Assembly (NCBI GenBank): GCA_024364805.1
Contig: CM044488.1
Span: 69,504,011-69,539,383 of the forward strand
DNA length: 35,373 nucleotides
Direction: 5' to 3'
DNA from: Euprymna scolopes
Lineage: Eukaryota; Mollusca; Cephalopoda; Sepiida; Sepiolidae
Shown: positions 10,636-20,310 of the stretch, in pieces
Numbering within the stretch: position 1 is the first letter of the stretch
Layout: the number at the start of each line of letters is the position of its first letter
The notes under the pieces: generated by a model
What the model was told of the DNA's origin: nothing
What the model saw: only the letters and a program-made list of their open reading frames with translations
The model's database searches: none
Position numbers and translations under genes: made by a program

Positions 10636-10800
10636 AGGGCAAATGATGAGCATGTTTGGCATAATGGTAATGATAATGGGCCGAGAGACTGAGGTTCAAT
10701 CCTTGGTTGAGTCATACCAAAGATTTAAAAAAAATGGCATTTGATGCTGCCTTGTTAAACACTTAGCATTATAAGAGTCTTACAATGGATGCAGTTTTAT
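10636..10800 (+). mobile_element. tRNA-derived SINE
   Basis: TGGCATAATGGTAATG serves as an A-box-like block and GGTTCAATCC is a B box, about 35 bp apart, followed by an unrelated body with GCATTTGATGCTG and an imperfect A-rich stretch. A tRNA head plus a body unrelated to tRNA is the standard SINE plan. The right edge is not sharp and no target duplication was found. The B-box spacing and sequence differ from those at 1361 and 26258, so these may be separate families. Confidence 0.55.
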
Positions 10801-10900
10801 GCCATAGTTAAAACTGAACTGTGTATTAGAAAGGTGTTCGAGCTTGGTAATTACTGATGCTTTGACGAAAAAAATCTATTCAAAAAAAGTTTCTTTTCAT

Positions 10901-11258
10901 ATTATTTGGATTATTCGGACTACTGTTCTCATATTAAGTGGGTTTTTTTCACGATGTCTCAGTTGATGTAACCTCCGACCTTCTTCGGGTGTATTTTGTT
11001 AAAATACAGGAATCTTTCTGTTGAACTCCAGAATTCGTGTGGACTTTCAAAACTCAAAATACAATTGTGAATTACTTAGAACTTTTAGCAGATCATGGTT
11101 ACCATAACGAGATTATTCTACTCTCATGGATTAAATAAAGCGTTCCATCCAAAATTCAGTGCATATTCCCTATATCGATAAGATACAACTGAAGAAGGTC
11201 GGAGGTTACAATGACCAAAACGTTGTGAAAAGAACACTCAAGTTAGAATAATCCAAAG
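10901..11258 (+). mobile_element. Foldback element, most complete copy
   Basis: The left arm begins ATTATTTGGATTATTCGGAC and carries TGTAACCTCCGACCTTCTTC. The right arm carries ACAACTGAAGAAGGTCGGAG and ends AGAATAATCCAAAGAAT. The interior (about 11040-11155) has AATACAATTGTGAATTACTT and a TGGATTAAATAAAG block shared with the copies at 241 and 33901. No transposase. It lies wholly inside the intron separating two halves of the PH domain. Confidence 0.75.
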
Positions 11259-11391
11259 AATCCACTCTGATATAAAAAAAAAAAAAAAAAAAAAAAAAAT
11301 CATGAACAAAATTTCTTTTGGTCAATCTTTTATTTTTTTCTCTATGCATATATATATATATATATATATACTTTTCCATTCTTCCATAAAG

Positions 11392-11490
11392 GTAATCAAA
11401 TGTGTGGCTGAGGGCAAACCTGTTCCAACTCGACCCCAACATCTGACCAGAGCACTCAGTGGACATTCAGATTTAGGGATGGGAAGTCGA
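11392..11490 (+). CDS. Exon completing the PH domain C-terminal helix (AFAP1-like)
   Basis: Acceptor CATAAAG and donor GTAAGT bound a 99-nt exon, 33 codons in phase 0: VIKCVAEGKPVPTRPQ then HLTRALSGHSDLGMGSR. VIK continues the helix KEWAQTWAE of the previous exon, which is the known end of a PH domain. The rest is low-complexity linker. The phases 0-0 agree on both sides. The next exon was not found within the window, which would imply an intron of many kilobases or a terminal exon not visible by homology. Confidence 0.7.
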
Positions 11491-11790
11491 GTAAGTTATT
11501 GATTTCATACCATTTATTTTATTTAGATGTCGAGCTTTGCTTTTTAATTTTTCAAAATTAAGTTTTGCTTTTTGAAGGAATTCATAGTCTGCTTTTGATT
11601 TTCTTATTCATTTTACAAACAAGTTGACTGATGCGAAAATATAATTCAAGCAAGAAATTTGTTCCGTCAGAATGCATTTCAGTTTAATCGTAAACAAATC
11701 ATCGATTTTAATCTTTTATGAATAGTTAAAAAAAAGAATGAATTACTTTTGTGATGCTTCAAAATTTGAAAGGATGTAAATACCGATGAC
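11491..11790. other. Presumed intron, no feature recognised
   Basis: AT-rich sequence with no motif that I recognise. Confidence 0.35.
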
Positions 11791-11892
11791 TAACCCGACA
11801 AGCAGCAAAATCCCACCCCATTCACTGTAGAGGTCTTTAGATGTAAAAAAAGTTTCTACTATAAAAGTTTCTTCCCTCGAATTGCTAACTGC
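11791..11892 (+). mobile_element. LINE family A, short fragment
   Basis: ACCCGACAAGCAGC, AAATCCCACCCC, TTCACTGTAGAGG and TTTAGATGTAAAAAAAG match 5567-5661 of the family A copy (residues RQAAKSHPFTVEIPRCKK and following). The match stops abruptly at both sides, so this is an internal fragment of the LINE C-terminal region. It is too short and broken to encode anything. Confidence 0.75.
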
Positions 11893-12797
11893 TCAATACT
11901 ACTAATGGAGCCTATACACATACAGTATGTGTAATTGTGGGAAATAGTGTTGATTAGCAACAGATCTGAACAAACTACTCTGAATGCATATAATTGCCCA
12001 AAAATGTCATGAAATGTTTATATAGAATAAAGTTTCAATCTCAATTTATTAATAATAATTTTTCTATGCGTTGTAATTTTTAAAAAATGCGAATTGAATT
12101 TCATGAGCCTCTTCAGGTTGCCTCTGATATGTAGTTAGTCTTAAGGGTAGGTTTCCAAATGATCAAAAATCCAAGTGTAATGATTTGTGAAGAAAAATGT
12201 AGACTAATGCAATTAATAAATATATATTTTAAAAATTAGTTTAATGTTGTTACATGTATTCATGGTATGTGTGGATTATCTGTCACCATTTTTTTTTATT
12301 TTATAACGAACTGTTGACATTGTTAAAATATATTTTCAAAAAATGAAATATACTTTTGATTTATATAAAAAATATTCTTGAATGTAAAAAAAATATTTTA
12401 AATGCTTCTTGACATTAAAATCAAGAGAAGATAACTCTGGAGAAAACCAACCATTTACAATTCTCTGGATGTTTACATGACGATAAAGAGGACGAAAACA
12501 ATCTTTTCTATTAACTTAAATATTAACCATATTCCTAGTGGCATTGGAAATTATGCCCTCACCTCATAAGTCATTGGCAGCCGAGACTAAATTCAACGTC
12601 ACCTCGTGTATAGATCATATTGCAATTACTGTAATTATAAACAGATTTCCGAAAATTAAACAAAGTTTTTTTTTGTTTTTTTTTCGATAAACATTGGTTT
12701 CATTTTATAAGACATTTCCAACAATCTTTTGTGTTCACTCATTGATGCTCTCTGTTTTATGTTATTTAATGCCAAACACACAATGCCTACTGTCTGG
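11893..12797. other. No gene recognised
   Basis: AT-rich sequence with many short A or T runs. No frame longer than about 60 codons, no repeat match seen. Confidence 0.4.
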
Positions 12798-13447
12798 AAA
12801 AAAGGTTGCAATATTCTATTGCTCCAAAAGGTATCTCACTTCTGACACAATCATCTACGTGTAAAGGAGTCAAATACATCTTAACATGGAGTAATGTTGC
12901 CAAATCTGGAGAAGAATTGCTCAAAGCACCGTTTCTTGCCTTCGCACGGTTCAAAATCGGCTTCAAAACCCAATACATGATGTCTTTTTCTTTTGCAACC
13001 TCTTTTTTTACAGAAGAGAGGTTGCAAGCCTGTCTCCACTGTCGTTATTTTCATGGCAAGTGCTCGACTGAGCTTCAATGTATGGTCCTCCTTTGCAAAG
13101 CTTTCACAACTAGCACTCGTCTAACTAGTACAACCACTATCACTAATGTTCCCCGCTCTACCTATGCCTACATTTAAGCATAAAATTACATCAACAAAGC
13201 TTCTTTTTTTTTTTTTTTTAGAATTGACACTTGTGGAACTCTATACTATGGGCCTGCTTTCCAGCTGGCATTGTCATCTTTAAGTCCAATGCAAAAAAGT
13301 TCTTGTTGAACAGTACTCTTAAATGATCAAATTCTATTCACAACTACTGGTCACTGCACTGTTGTTTCACTGACCACCTTACACTCAATAAGCCTTAACC
13401 TCTAGTGGTTTTCAGGCCTTGATAAGTGGCGACTACTTTGTAAAAAA
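12798..13447 (+). mobile_element. LINE family B, degraded 3' copy
   Basis: Blocks AAAAGGTATCTCACTTCTGA, GGAGTAATGTTGCC and AAATCTGGAGAAGAATTGCT follow the order of the family B copy at 18690. GTCGTTATTTTCATGGCAAG, GGAACTCTATACTATG and GTTTTCAGGCCTTGATAAGTGG complete it. The last block with GGCCTTGATAAGTGG and TGTAAAAAA is the family 3' end, also at 19449, 24149 and 32735. The reading frame shifts several times. A run of T near 13205 interrupts it. Old compared with the copy at 18690. Confidence 0.75.
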
Positions 13448-14258
13448 TAAACAAAAAACGATTAATTGAATACAAGTTGTTTCTTTTTACTCCTGGAAGA
13501 AACTTGTGGGCTCATACATTTCCCCAGTGCATAACTGAACAATAGATCCAATAAGATTTGAATTTAACGCAGTTCATAGTCTGTGCTTGTATCCATTGTG
13601 CCACTTACACACTGCCACTCGTTTGTTATCAAAATACCAACTACTGATTGCTTGACAATATTCAGCTTATTTAAAATATAGCTCAACTCTGATTGGCTAA
13701 TAGATTAGCACATTAAGTGCTCTATGCAAATTAAATGAAAATGCCACCTACAACCACTTACTCATTCCAAACACACAATTAACAAAGGAGCGATAACGTT
13801 CATTGACTAATTTTAGAGTATTAGTAAGTTCACATTCCACACATTAGTTCATTCCCTATGGAGAAAAACACTACCAGTCACTTTTGAAAACAAAAGGTCA
13901 CTTGATAGGTTTTTGATATTCCTTACTTGATGCAGTGAGGAACTTTACTTGGATTTCCGCAAGTGGACCATTTAAAAAGAATATTTTATTCACCACTCGA
14001 ATCTATGGATTGATAATTGTAAAGATTTCAAATATCTATGGTTTTGTAAAAACTATTCCTCATATCTTCTAAAAGCAAAAATATCTCAAGAAAGATCTTG
14101 ATTTGTCAAAATGTCTAAAAATAACTTCTCACCAAATACATTGGGGCCGAATTAAATAAGCAAAAACTATAGCAGCCATGGTTACCAACATGACATGATG
14201 CATAAAAGTAAGCTTGTTTATATAAAGACATTATAGATATCACTTTCGAGCGTTAATC
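13448..14258. other. No gene recognised
   Basis: Unique-looking AT-rich sequence, no motif or repeat match recognised. Confidence 0.4.
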
Positions 14259-14345
14259 CCATAGCTCAGTAAATAGAACTGTTGACCATCAGTTATATGG
14301 TTGTAAATACGATTCCTAACTTGAGATGGGTGCTAGTCTAGCCGC
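14259..14345 (+). repeat. tRNA-like (SINE head or tRNA pseudogene)
   Basis: CCCATAGCTCAGTAAATAGA is a clear A-box-type D arm (compare TAGCTCAGT.GGTAGA of elongator tRNAs). ACTGTTGACCATCAGTT is an anticodon-arm-like stem loop. TACGATTCCTAACTTGAG is a degraded TPsiC arm. The A and B boxes are about as far apart as in real tRNAs, about 45 bp. Bases in the TPsiC arm and acceptor stem are altered, so it is not a working tRNA. GTGCTAGTCTAGCCGCATT follows, an unrelated body, as in SINEs. Confidence 0.5.
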
Positions 14346-14389
14346 ATTGAAGAGCTGTGATTCAGCAAAACAGTCTGTTCATGGCTCAC

Positions 14390-14437
14390 ACACACACACA
14401 TATATATATATATGTATGTATATATGCACACACACAC
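14390..14437. repeat. (CA)n / (TA)n microsatellite
   Basis: CACACACACACA, then TATATATATATATG and GTATATATGCACACACACAC. It abuts the CTAGT-type end of a Helitron-like element. Confidence 0.9.
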
Positions 14438-14520
14438 TAGCAGGCTGCCCAGCGTTGCCTGGGGACATTTTTGGCACCCCCATACAAGACGTTATAGCAT
14501 ATCTCTCTGTATATAAATAA
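14436..14520 (-). mobile_element. Helitron-like 3' end, minus strand, with intact CTAGT
   Basis: Read on the minus strand: GGGGGTGCCAAAAATGTCC, then the hairpin CCCAGGCAACGCTGGG, then CAGCCTG and CTAGT, which ends at 14436. A short GC hairpin a few bases before CTRRT is the defining 3' end of Helitrons. The same hairpin type in degenerate form occurs at 1470 and 3196. The 5' end on this strand was not located; the interior to the right is AT-rich and not recognised. It abuts a CA-repeat. Confidence 0.5.
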
Positions 14521-14884
14521 ATATAAATAAATTGACGTCATTGTGAACAAACATAATCCTCATTTAAATCTATACTCCTATAATTTTTGTGTGTGTGTAT
14601 TGATATTCATATTAAAAACCCTTTTTTCTATTTATTTAAATAGAAAATACAACTTTGTTATATATGGATCGTGGAATTGCATTCATTAGCAAAAAATCTT
14701 GCTAATTTACATATTTTTTTTAAACGTTTATTTTAATTCCTTCTCTATTAGTTTTTTCAGTTTTCTTATAGGATGATCATCTTTAGTTACGTATTACATG
14801 TAATTATATTCATGCCGATATTCTACAGGATTTATACTTGCAGAATATTTGCATAAAATGTTTATAGTAAACACAAACCTTTTT

Positions 14885-15110
14885 CTGTATATATTTATGT
14901 ATGCATATATATTTTTTAAACTTTTGCCTACTGAACTCCTGTCAGTTTTTGGTCTACAGACATTAAACTTAATATATAGGGTATTCGAACCCATGCAAAA
15001 CTTTATACTTGGGTTTTAGCCGGCGAAAATTAACAAAATAATTAGCACAAAATTGAAACTTTATTCCATAACGTCAATTACATAATGTCTACTTTTTACC
15101 ATTAAACCAT
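14885..15110 (+). repeat. Helitron-like interspersed repeat, partial
   Basis: Carries TTTTTGGTCTACAGACATTAA, then TATATAGGGTATTCGAACCC, TGGGTTTTAGCCGGCGAAAA and CATAATGTCTACTTTTTACC. These blocks occur in the same order in the copy at 1-200. No 3' hairpin seen, so this copy is truncated or decayed. Confidence 0.45.
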
Positions 15111-16059
15111 TTAGGGGTCTGATCTTAGGTACGTATTGAAGATTCTAAATGTGATTAATTATTCTATAAAGCATCCAGCATAAGTATTTCAGCCATAAAA
15201 TCAAATAAATTCATAGCAAAACAGAAAATCTTGTCACTTTTGTAGAATGTTAGAGTTTTGTGTGATTTTTCTTTCTTTTAACAAAATTATAAATCATTTC
15301 AAAAAAATTCATTCAGTTCAAATTTTTATTCAATTTTGTCATTTTCTGAAAAGAAAAGTTCAGTTTTTTTAAAATATTTTGTTTACTTTATTTTTATCAT
15401 CATCATCATCATAACAATTATCATAAAAAATACTGTTATTTTCATGAATACCGATCTTAGGTATCATCTTAAACTGTATATAATGTTGAAGAATCAATTG
15501 AGAAGCTTTATTGGGTGGAGTCATCCCTGAGTTGGCATTACTCTCAGGTTAAACATGAGACTCTGACGAAAATTAAGTTAAACAAAATTTGTTCTGAATA
15601 TAGAATGAAACTATCTGGTGAGGAGGCTCTAATTTAGGAACTGGAGCGAGTTTAGAGTCATCCCTGAATGGTCATTATTTCCACATACACTCTGGGTCAA
15701 ATAGAATTTTTTCCCTAAGCATGGTACTAAACTGCTTCAGAAAGATGTGTACCCCTATCTCACCTTACCGCTCAGTCTACTGTTTTTCTTTGGCATATCC
15801 TATTTCCCAAGCCTACCCACTACTCAAACTCTCTACCTCTGCCCGAATATGACACAAAACTACATCCAATGAAGAAGTTCTGGCTTTCAAAGCTTTTAAG
15901 AGTTTAGAGTTTTAGGAACATTATTACATTCTAATCTAAAATGGAACCACCTACCAGGATTCTATACATGGCTTAAATAAAATTCAGCAATTACAATTTG
16001 TTTAGAAAATATACTCTCTTCAGAAAGAAACTAGTTCATAAAGCATTTGTATAACCAAA
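15111..16059. other. No gene recognised
   Basis: AT-rich. Contains a short (CAT)n run near 15396-15411 and the repeated block GAGTCATCCCTGA at about 15522 and 15656. Nothing codes for a recognisable product. Confidence 0.35.
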
Positions 16060-16125
16060 ATAACTGGATTTGGCATTAAATAATCCAAAATGGGTTGATA
16101 TGCCATAAAAGAAAACAATCTCCAC
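16060..16125 (+). repeat. SINE tail fragment
   Basis: ACTGGATTTGGCATTAAATA, then GGGTTGATATGCCATAAAAG and AAAACAAT match the tail of the SINEs at 9110 and 18187. Only the tail is present. Confidence 0.65.
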
Positions 16126-16440
16126 CATCAACGTCAGGATGTTATCGACCATCATGATCACCACATTTAATACCAGCATCATTAAATTCATTGCGCTTAT
16201 GAAGTTGGTCATGATGAAATTTAATACTTAATCAAATATACATGTCATCATATTTACCACTTTAAGCATTAAACTCCCCAACGTTGGCATCATCATAATT
16301 TCTCATCACTAAAACCATCATCATCATCAAAAATATACATCACAAAACTTAATTTCAATATTACCATAACAACTAACTTTTACCATTACTATAAACGCCA
16401 CTATCAACTAATTCCCCCTCCTACTATTTTATAACTCCCC
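16126..16440. repeat. Degenerate (CAT/ATC)n low-complexity region
   Basis: Many CATCATCA, ATCATCAT and ACCATCAT blocks, e.g. CCATCATCATCATCAAAAA near 16315. An old trinucleotide-derived stretch without a frame of note. Confidence 0.6.
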
Positions 16441-17925
16441 CTCTTTTCCAAAAGATTTGTCCTCTTTCAACAAAATATAATTTCGACCATAAATTTATCT
16501 TTTAATTTTTCTTTTTTTTTTTACATTGTTTTATTTATTTTAATCTTATTTATATTATTTTTTTTTATTTTTGTCACCCACCCTACCCACCGTCCTTCCC
16601 AAAGTACCCGTTTCCCTGTTGTCCCAACTGAAATTTCAAGACATTGTGTTGGAGCCAGCTAAAGATGCAGGTGACATTTTTCATTTAAAATGGTGCATAA
16701 ACTTTACAATCTTGATTGATCGTTTCTTGCAACATTTTTTTTTATCGCAATCTGGTCAGCATCAGGTATCAAAAACAAGGTCATGGGAGTCTATCGTCAG
16801 GTCATTGAATTGACCTCATGCATAGACCTCACAATGAGATACTATACACATTATAAGAGTAACTAGTAAGATAGCGCAAAAATTAGTTTTTTGGATATAA
16901 AAAACAATATCATGCAGCAAGTATGAATTTATTAACATTTCTATAAAAACAATATCCATCAAATTTTTAATATAGAACTGATCCAAATGAGATAAATTAA
17001 TAAATATTCAGAAAGTAATATTGTGCTACATAGTTCAATACAAATAATAAAATCATGTTGTAAGCACCAGCACCTCTTGGCAGACAATGTTCTTTTTTTT
17101 CCCCCTGTTCTTTTGAATATTCCCCTTTTTTTGGTGAAGAACGACTGCACGTCGGAATTACTAAGACTTTGTTCCTCACACTGTTGCAAAAATATTATTA
17201 TTAATATTAAAATGACATTCGAAAACGAGGGTATATCAGTTTAGGATTGCTAGACTACCCTTTTTAAAGCCAAATTTTGCAAATTTGTCCTTCACAAATT
17301 ATAATTGATCTTTTTGAAAGCATAACATACAGACTAGCCAAGGAAGAGACAAGCAGAAAATTATATAGATTACATTCTTTATAATTAGTATACGTCCTGC
17401 AGCTTGAATAGGTGTTGTTCATTGTTCATATCAGTTAAGGATACATCCTCGACAATCAGTTCAACAGTGACATTGTTGCTGTTGAGTTTATGTGTAGATC
17501 TGTGCAGTCTTAAGAGGTTCACTCTTTAGTTTCTCTTAATTTATTACTCATCCCTTGAGGAGCCCCTGCTGAGGAATGTTTATGGGACGGCTCAGGCACT
17601 TCTTGTAGGCATTGGCTTTTCAAAACCTCACCTGACCTTGTGTCTAATCTTCTAGGCAGGATATGAATAAAGCACACGCATCTTTTTAGGAACACTCATA
17701 TTGCATTTATAATTTTGACATCAAACTGATCTTATTTATACATTTTAATATCCTGTCCGATAACAAAAGCGGTTAGCAACATCAAGGATTGCAGTACTGC
17801 TTTAACTTACAAAACTGTAACTAGTTGATGCTGCATGGGGGTATCGCATGTGCTATCACATGTTGTATGTTAAAAAAAGAGAGGTGTATGTAGGATCACT
17901 GAATGGCGAAAAGTCAACCTATATA
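16441..17925. other. No gene firmly recognised
   Basis: AT-rich with poly-T runs near 16510 and 17090. A short minus-strand open frame at 17519-17659 reads GEVLKSQCLQEVPEPSHKHS and ends NKLRETKE with a stop; no acceptor or family was identified. The 80-codon frame at 16571-16813 has no recognisable motif. Confidence 0.3.
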
Positions 17926-18110
17926 TCTATAAAAGTGAACGTGTCTGTGTACATTTTCCTACGCAATAATTATCAATTTTAAGTCTACAGACTCGAAATT
18001 TGATATACAGGTTACTGAGCTTTGGGAAAATCTTTGTAATCCGTTTTCGGCCAGAAAAAAAGATTCAAAAGTTTAATTAAACTACGCTGACGAGAGATAG
18101 GATCTCGAAA
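17926..18110 (+). repeat. Helitron-like interspersed repeat
   Basis: Starts TCTATAAAAGTGAACGTGTC, then TAAGTCTACAGACTCG, AATTTGATATACAGG and CCGTTTTCGGCCAG, in the same order as in the copy at 1-200. The start TCTATA plus GTGTCTGTGTA matches the start of the copy at 1077. It lies immediately upstream of a SINE insertion. The 3' end was not found. Confidence 0.45.
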
Positions 18111-18171
18111 CATGCATGGTCATAGATAACAGCTTTATAAGTAAAATAATAAATAAATATTCGTTTATGTC

Positions 18172-18475
18172 CTAACAAAATATGGGGGTCCTGGATATGA
18201 CCTTAAACTATATCCAGTGGTGAGGCCCCAGCTTGCGGGCTTTGAGGAGTGTGGAGCCACCCTTCAATTGCCATTGCTCCCAGGTCCACTCTGACCCGGA
18301 GTGGTAGTACCTGTTAGGGTCCCAACTATAGGTTAAATAGAAACCGACTTGAAAACAACAAATATATTCTATTAAAAACTTTTTCTTCAAAATCTTTGGA
18401 TTCGGCATTAAATAACCTGAAAAGGGTTGATATGCTGTAAAACAAAAACAACCAACCAAGCTAACAAAATATGGG
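18172..18475 (+). mobile_element. SINE copy 2 with a perfect 15-bp target duplication
   Basis: The element (about 18187-18460) starts with GTCCTGGATATGACC and ends GATATGCTGTAAAAC plus AAAAACAACCAACCAAG. CTAACAAAATATGGG occurs directly before it (18172-18186) and directly after it (18461-18475), a perfect 15-bp duplication and the mark of target-primed reverse transcription. The copy at 9110 starts at the same point. About 40 bp more than in that copy are present, carrying GCCCCAGCTTGCGGG. The shared tail GGCATTAAATAACC also ends fragments at 16060 and 20250. The lack of changes between the duplications suggests a fairly recent insertion. No pol III boxes were convincing. Confidence 0.85.
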
Positions 18476-18689
18476 CGATTTTCTAAGGAAAAAAGATCTT
18501 CAAAGTTGAAGACGCTTATTAACTTTATCGTTTAAAAAAAAAATCAACAAAAATCTACATAAGTTTGATTAAACCGTATATCCAACTTTTTGATATTGAT
18601 CCTTTCCATTTTTCATTTCTTCTGATATGCTTTTTAATATTTGAATTAAAATTGACCACATCAGAAACAACAAAATTATTTACATACAT
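18476..18689. other. No gene recognised; AT-rich, ends where LINE B begins
   Basis: Poly-A stretch near 18533-18544. No frame or repeat recognised. Confidence 0.3.
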
Positions 18690-19478
18690 ATCCCCATCTG
18701 GCATCAATTGAAATGGATGGCTCTCGTCTTGGGGAGGCTCCATGTTTTGACAAGCTTATGGGTTTAATCTTTACTCCTGATCTGAAATGGAACACATACA
18801 TCAGGTCTGTTGCCAAGCACGCTGGGAAAATGGTGGGATCCTTCTACCGCTCCAGAAGATATCTCACTACTGATGCAATTCTCTATCTGTATAAAAGCCA
18901 AGTATGTCCAAGGATGGAGTACTGCTGCCAAATCTGGGCAGGAGCTTCTAAAAACAGCCTATCCTGCCTTGACAGAGTACAAAATAGACTTTGTGGTTTA
19001 GTGGAGGATGCCCTTTTCTCTTCCCTGCAACCTCTCTCCCACAGAAGAGACGTTGCGAGCCTGTCTTACTTACTTATTTCCATGGCAAGTGCTCGTCTGA
19101 GCTCCAATCTCTCGTCTCTCCTCGCAATCTTTCACAAGAAACACCCGTCTGGTTGAAACTACTGTCAATAATTTTCTCCACTCTTTATATGTGCCTAAAT
19201 CCAAACGTAGATTTCATGAGTAGAGCTTCTTTCTCAGAAGTGCACGCTTGTGGAACTCTCTTCTGTTCGTCTGTTTCCCATCTGACTACAACTTGGATGT
19301 CTTCAAACATAAACAACATAAACAAATTTCTGACAAACCGCCCCCTTAAGTAAGACACTATCATATCTCCAATACTAATGATTACTACAATACTATCTCA
19401 TTGATTACTGTACACGCAATAACCCTTATCCCTGAGTGGCCTCCGGGCCTTGATAAGTGGTAACCCCATGTAAAAAAA
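18690..19478 (+). mobile_element. LINE family B, best copy (RT C-terminal part to 3' tail)
   Basis: From LASIEMDGSRLGEAPCFDKL the frame runs LMGLIFTPDLKWNTYIRSVA, KHAGKMVGSFYRSRRYLT, AILYLYKSQVCPRMEYCCQI, WAGASKNSLSCLDRVQNRL and LQPLSHRRDVASLS, ending at 19156. The frame then changes near 19068; the other frame carries YFHGKCSSELQSLVSPRN and a tail ending FLTNRPLK at 19353. The 3' end has CCTTGATAAGTGG and then an A-tail at 19472-19482. The protein order parallels family A but the residues differ widely. All RT catalytic motifs lie upstream of the truncation. CR1/Jockey-like in layout; clade not resolved. Confidence 0.85.
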
Positions 19479-19595
19479 AAAAATTTAGCCAAACATTTTT
19501 TGAAACGATGAGAACATTTATATTTGAAATATTAAAATCCCATTTAAAAATTATAAGAAAAAGCAAGATTAATAAATAAAATGAATTACACTTGT

Positions 19596-19930
19596 TTAAG
19601 AAATTTTTTGTTGCATCTAAATTAAACTTGGCATACAGAAAACCTATGAAACTTCCTGTGCCATAGGTTATGTAACGTCCACGACTTTCACATTCCGAAC
19701 ACTGAATTGTCTAATGTCTGCGCCCGAATTCAGCGTTTATTAGTTATTAATTCCCTTTATTCTCGTGACAATTGTTTGGTGGCCTGGAGGTAAAAGCTTA
19801 GCAAATGGCGTCAAAGGTGGCTTTGTGGCTGGGTACGAATCTCCCAACCGGCAGGAATTTTTATCCTACACTGATAATTACGCAAGCATGAAACAGTGTC
19901 TGTAGGTATAAAAGAATAATTAATATGTAA
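19596..19930 (+). repeat. Interspersed repeat with tRNA-like segment
   Basis: TTGCATCTAAATTAAACTTGG and GTTATGTAACGTCCACGAC match the blocks of the Helitron-like repeats at 1 and 14925. Inside, GTGGCCTGGAGGTAAAAGC (A-box-like) and GGGTACGAATCTCCC (B-box/T-arm-like) lie about 45 bp apart at about 19778 and 19837. The copy at 1077-1503 also carries a tRNA-like segment downstream of the same kind of body, which hints that the two parts travel together. Boundaries are uncertain. Confidence 0.4.
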
Positions 19931-20034
19931 TTATAAATATATATAGGTGAATCATAATGGGTAAAAATAAGTAATTTCTCAAGTAATATTCAGAAACTAC
20001 TGAATAAACTTTAGCCAAAATTCGTATAATAGTC

Positions 20035-20310
20035 TAAACTTTCTTGCAATGGTTATCACCCTGGTCGATCTTGTAAGGTTGTCTGAAAATATCAGCTTCC
20101 TTAGAAACCTTTGATGTCATTGGTGTTTTTCCCCTTTACAAAACTCAATCATGTTCAAAGTCAAAAACTACAACTCAGCATAACAAATACAATTAATAAA
20201 TATATGAAGATATAAAAATACTTGAAGCATAAAAACTTTTTTCCAAAATTACTTGATTCAATATTAAATAAATCGAAAAGGATTGATATGCTGTAAAACA
20301 AAACAAGCAA
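20035..20310 (+). mobile_element. SINE-like repeat, plus strand
   Basis: AGGTTGTCTGAAAATATCAG, AAAACTCAATCATGTTC, AATATTAAATAAATCG and GATATGCTGTAAAAC occur in the order expected for the reverse complement of the minus-strand copy at 20935-21220. The tail GATATGCTGTAAAAC matches those of the SINEs at 9110 and 18187, though the 5' parts differ. This indicates at least two SINE types sharing one 3' tail. Confidence 0.6.

Larger units (their letters stand above)
10384..11391 (+). other. Intron between the two PH-domain exons
   Basis: About 1 kb. It holds a tRNA-derived SINE (10636-10800), a foldback element (10901-11258), an A-run of about 26 bases starting near 11275 and a (TA)n run at about 11348-11370. 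The acceptor is CTTCCATAAAG with a C/T-rich tract. It splits the PH C-terminal helix between AQTWAE and VIKCVAEG, a common place for a phase-0 intron. Confidence 0.6.

Noticed and set aside
12787-13078. Minus-strand frames at 12787-12978 and 12881-13078
   Set aside because: Antisense of a LINE B copy on the plus strand.
14259-14331. Functional tRNA gene
   Set aside because: The D arm is good but the TPsiC arm and acceptor stem are degraded; the same holds for 1361, 19778 and 26258.
16571-16813. 80-codon plus frame starting MSPTLPTVLPKVPVSLL
   Set aside because: No domain, no splice context and low-complexity surroundings.
18555-18743. Minus-strand 62-codon frame reading MEPPQDESHPFQLMPDG
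   Set aside because: Its first part is antisense of the LINE B start on the plus strand; no motif in the remainder.
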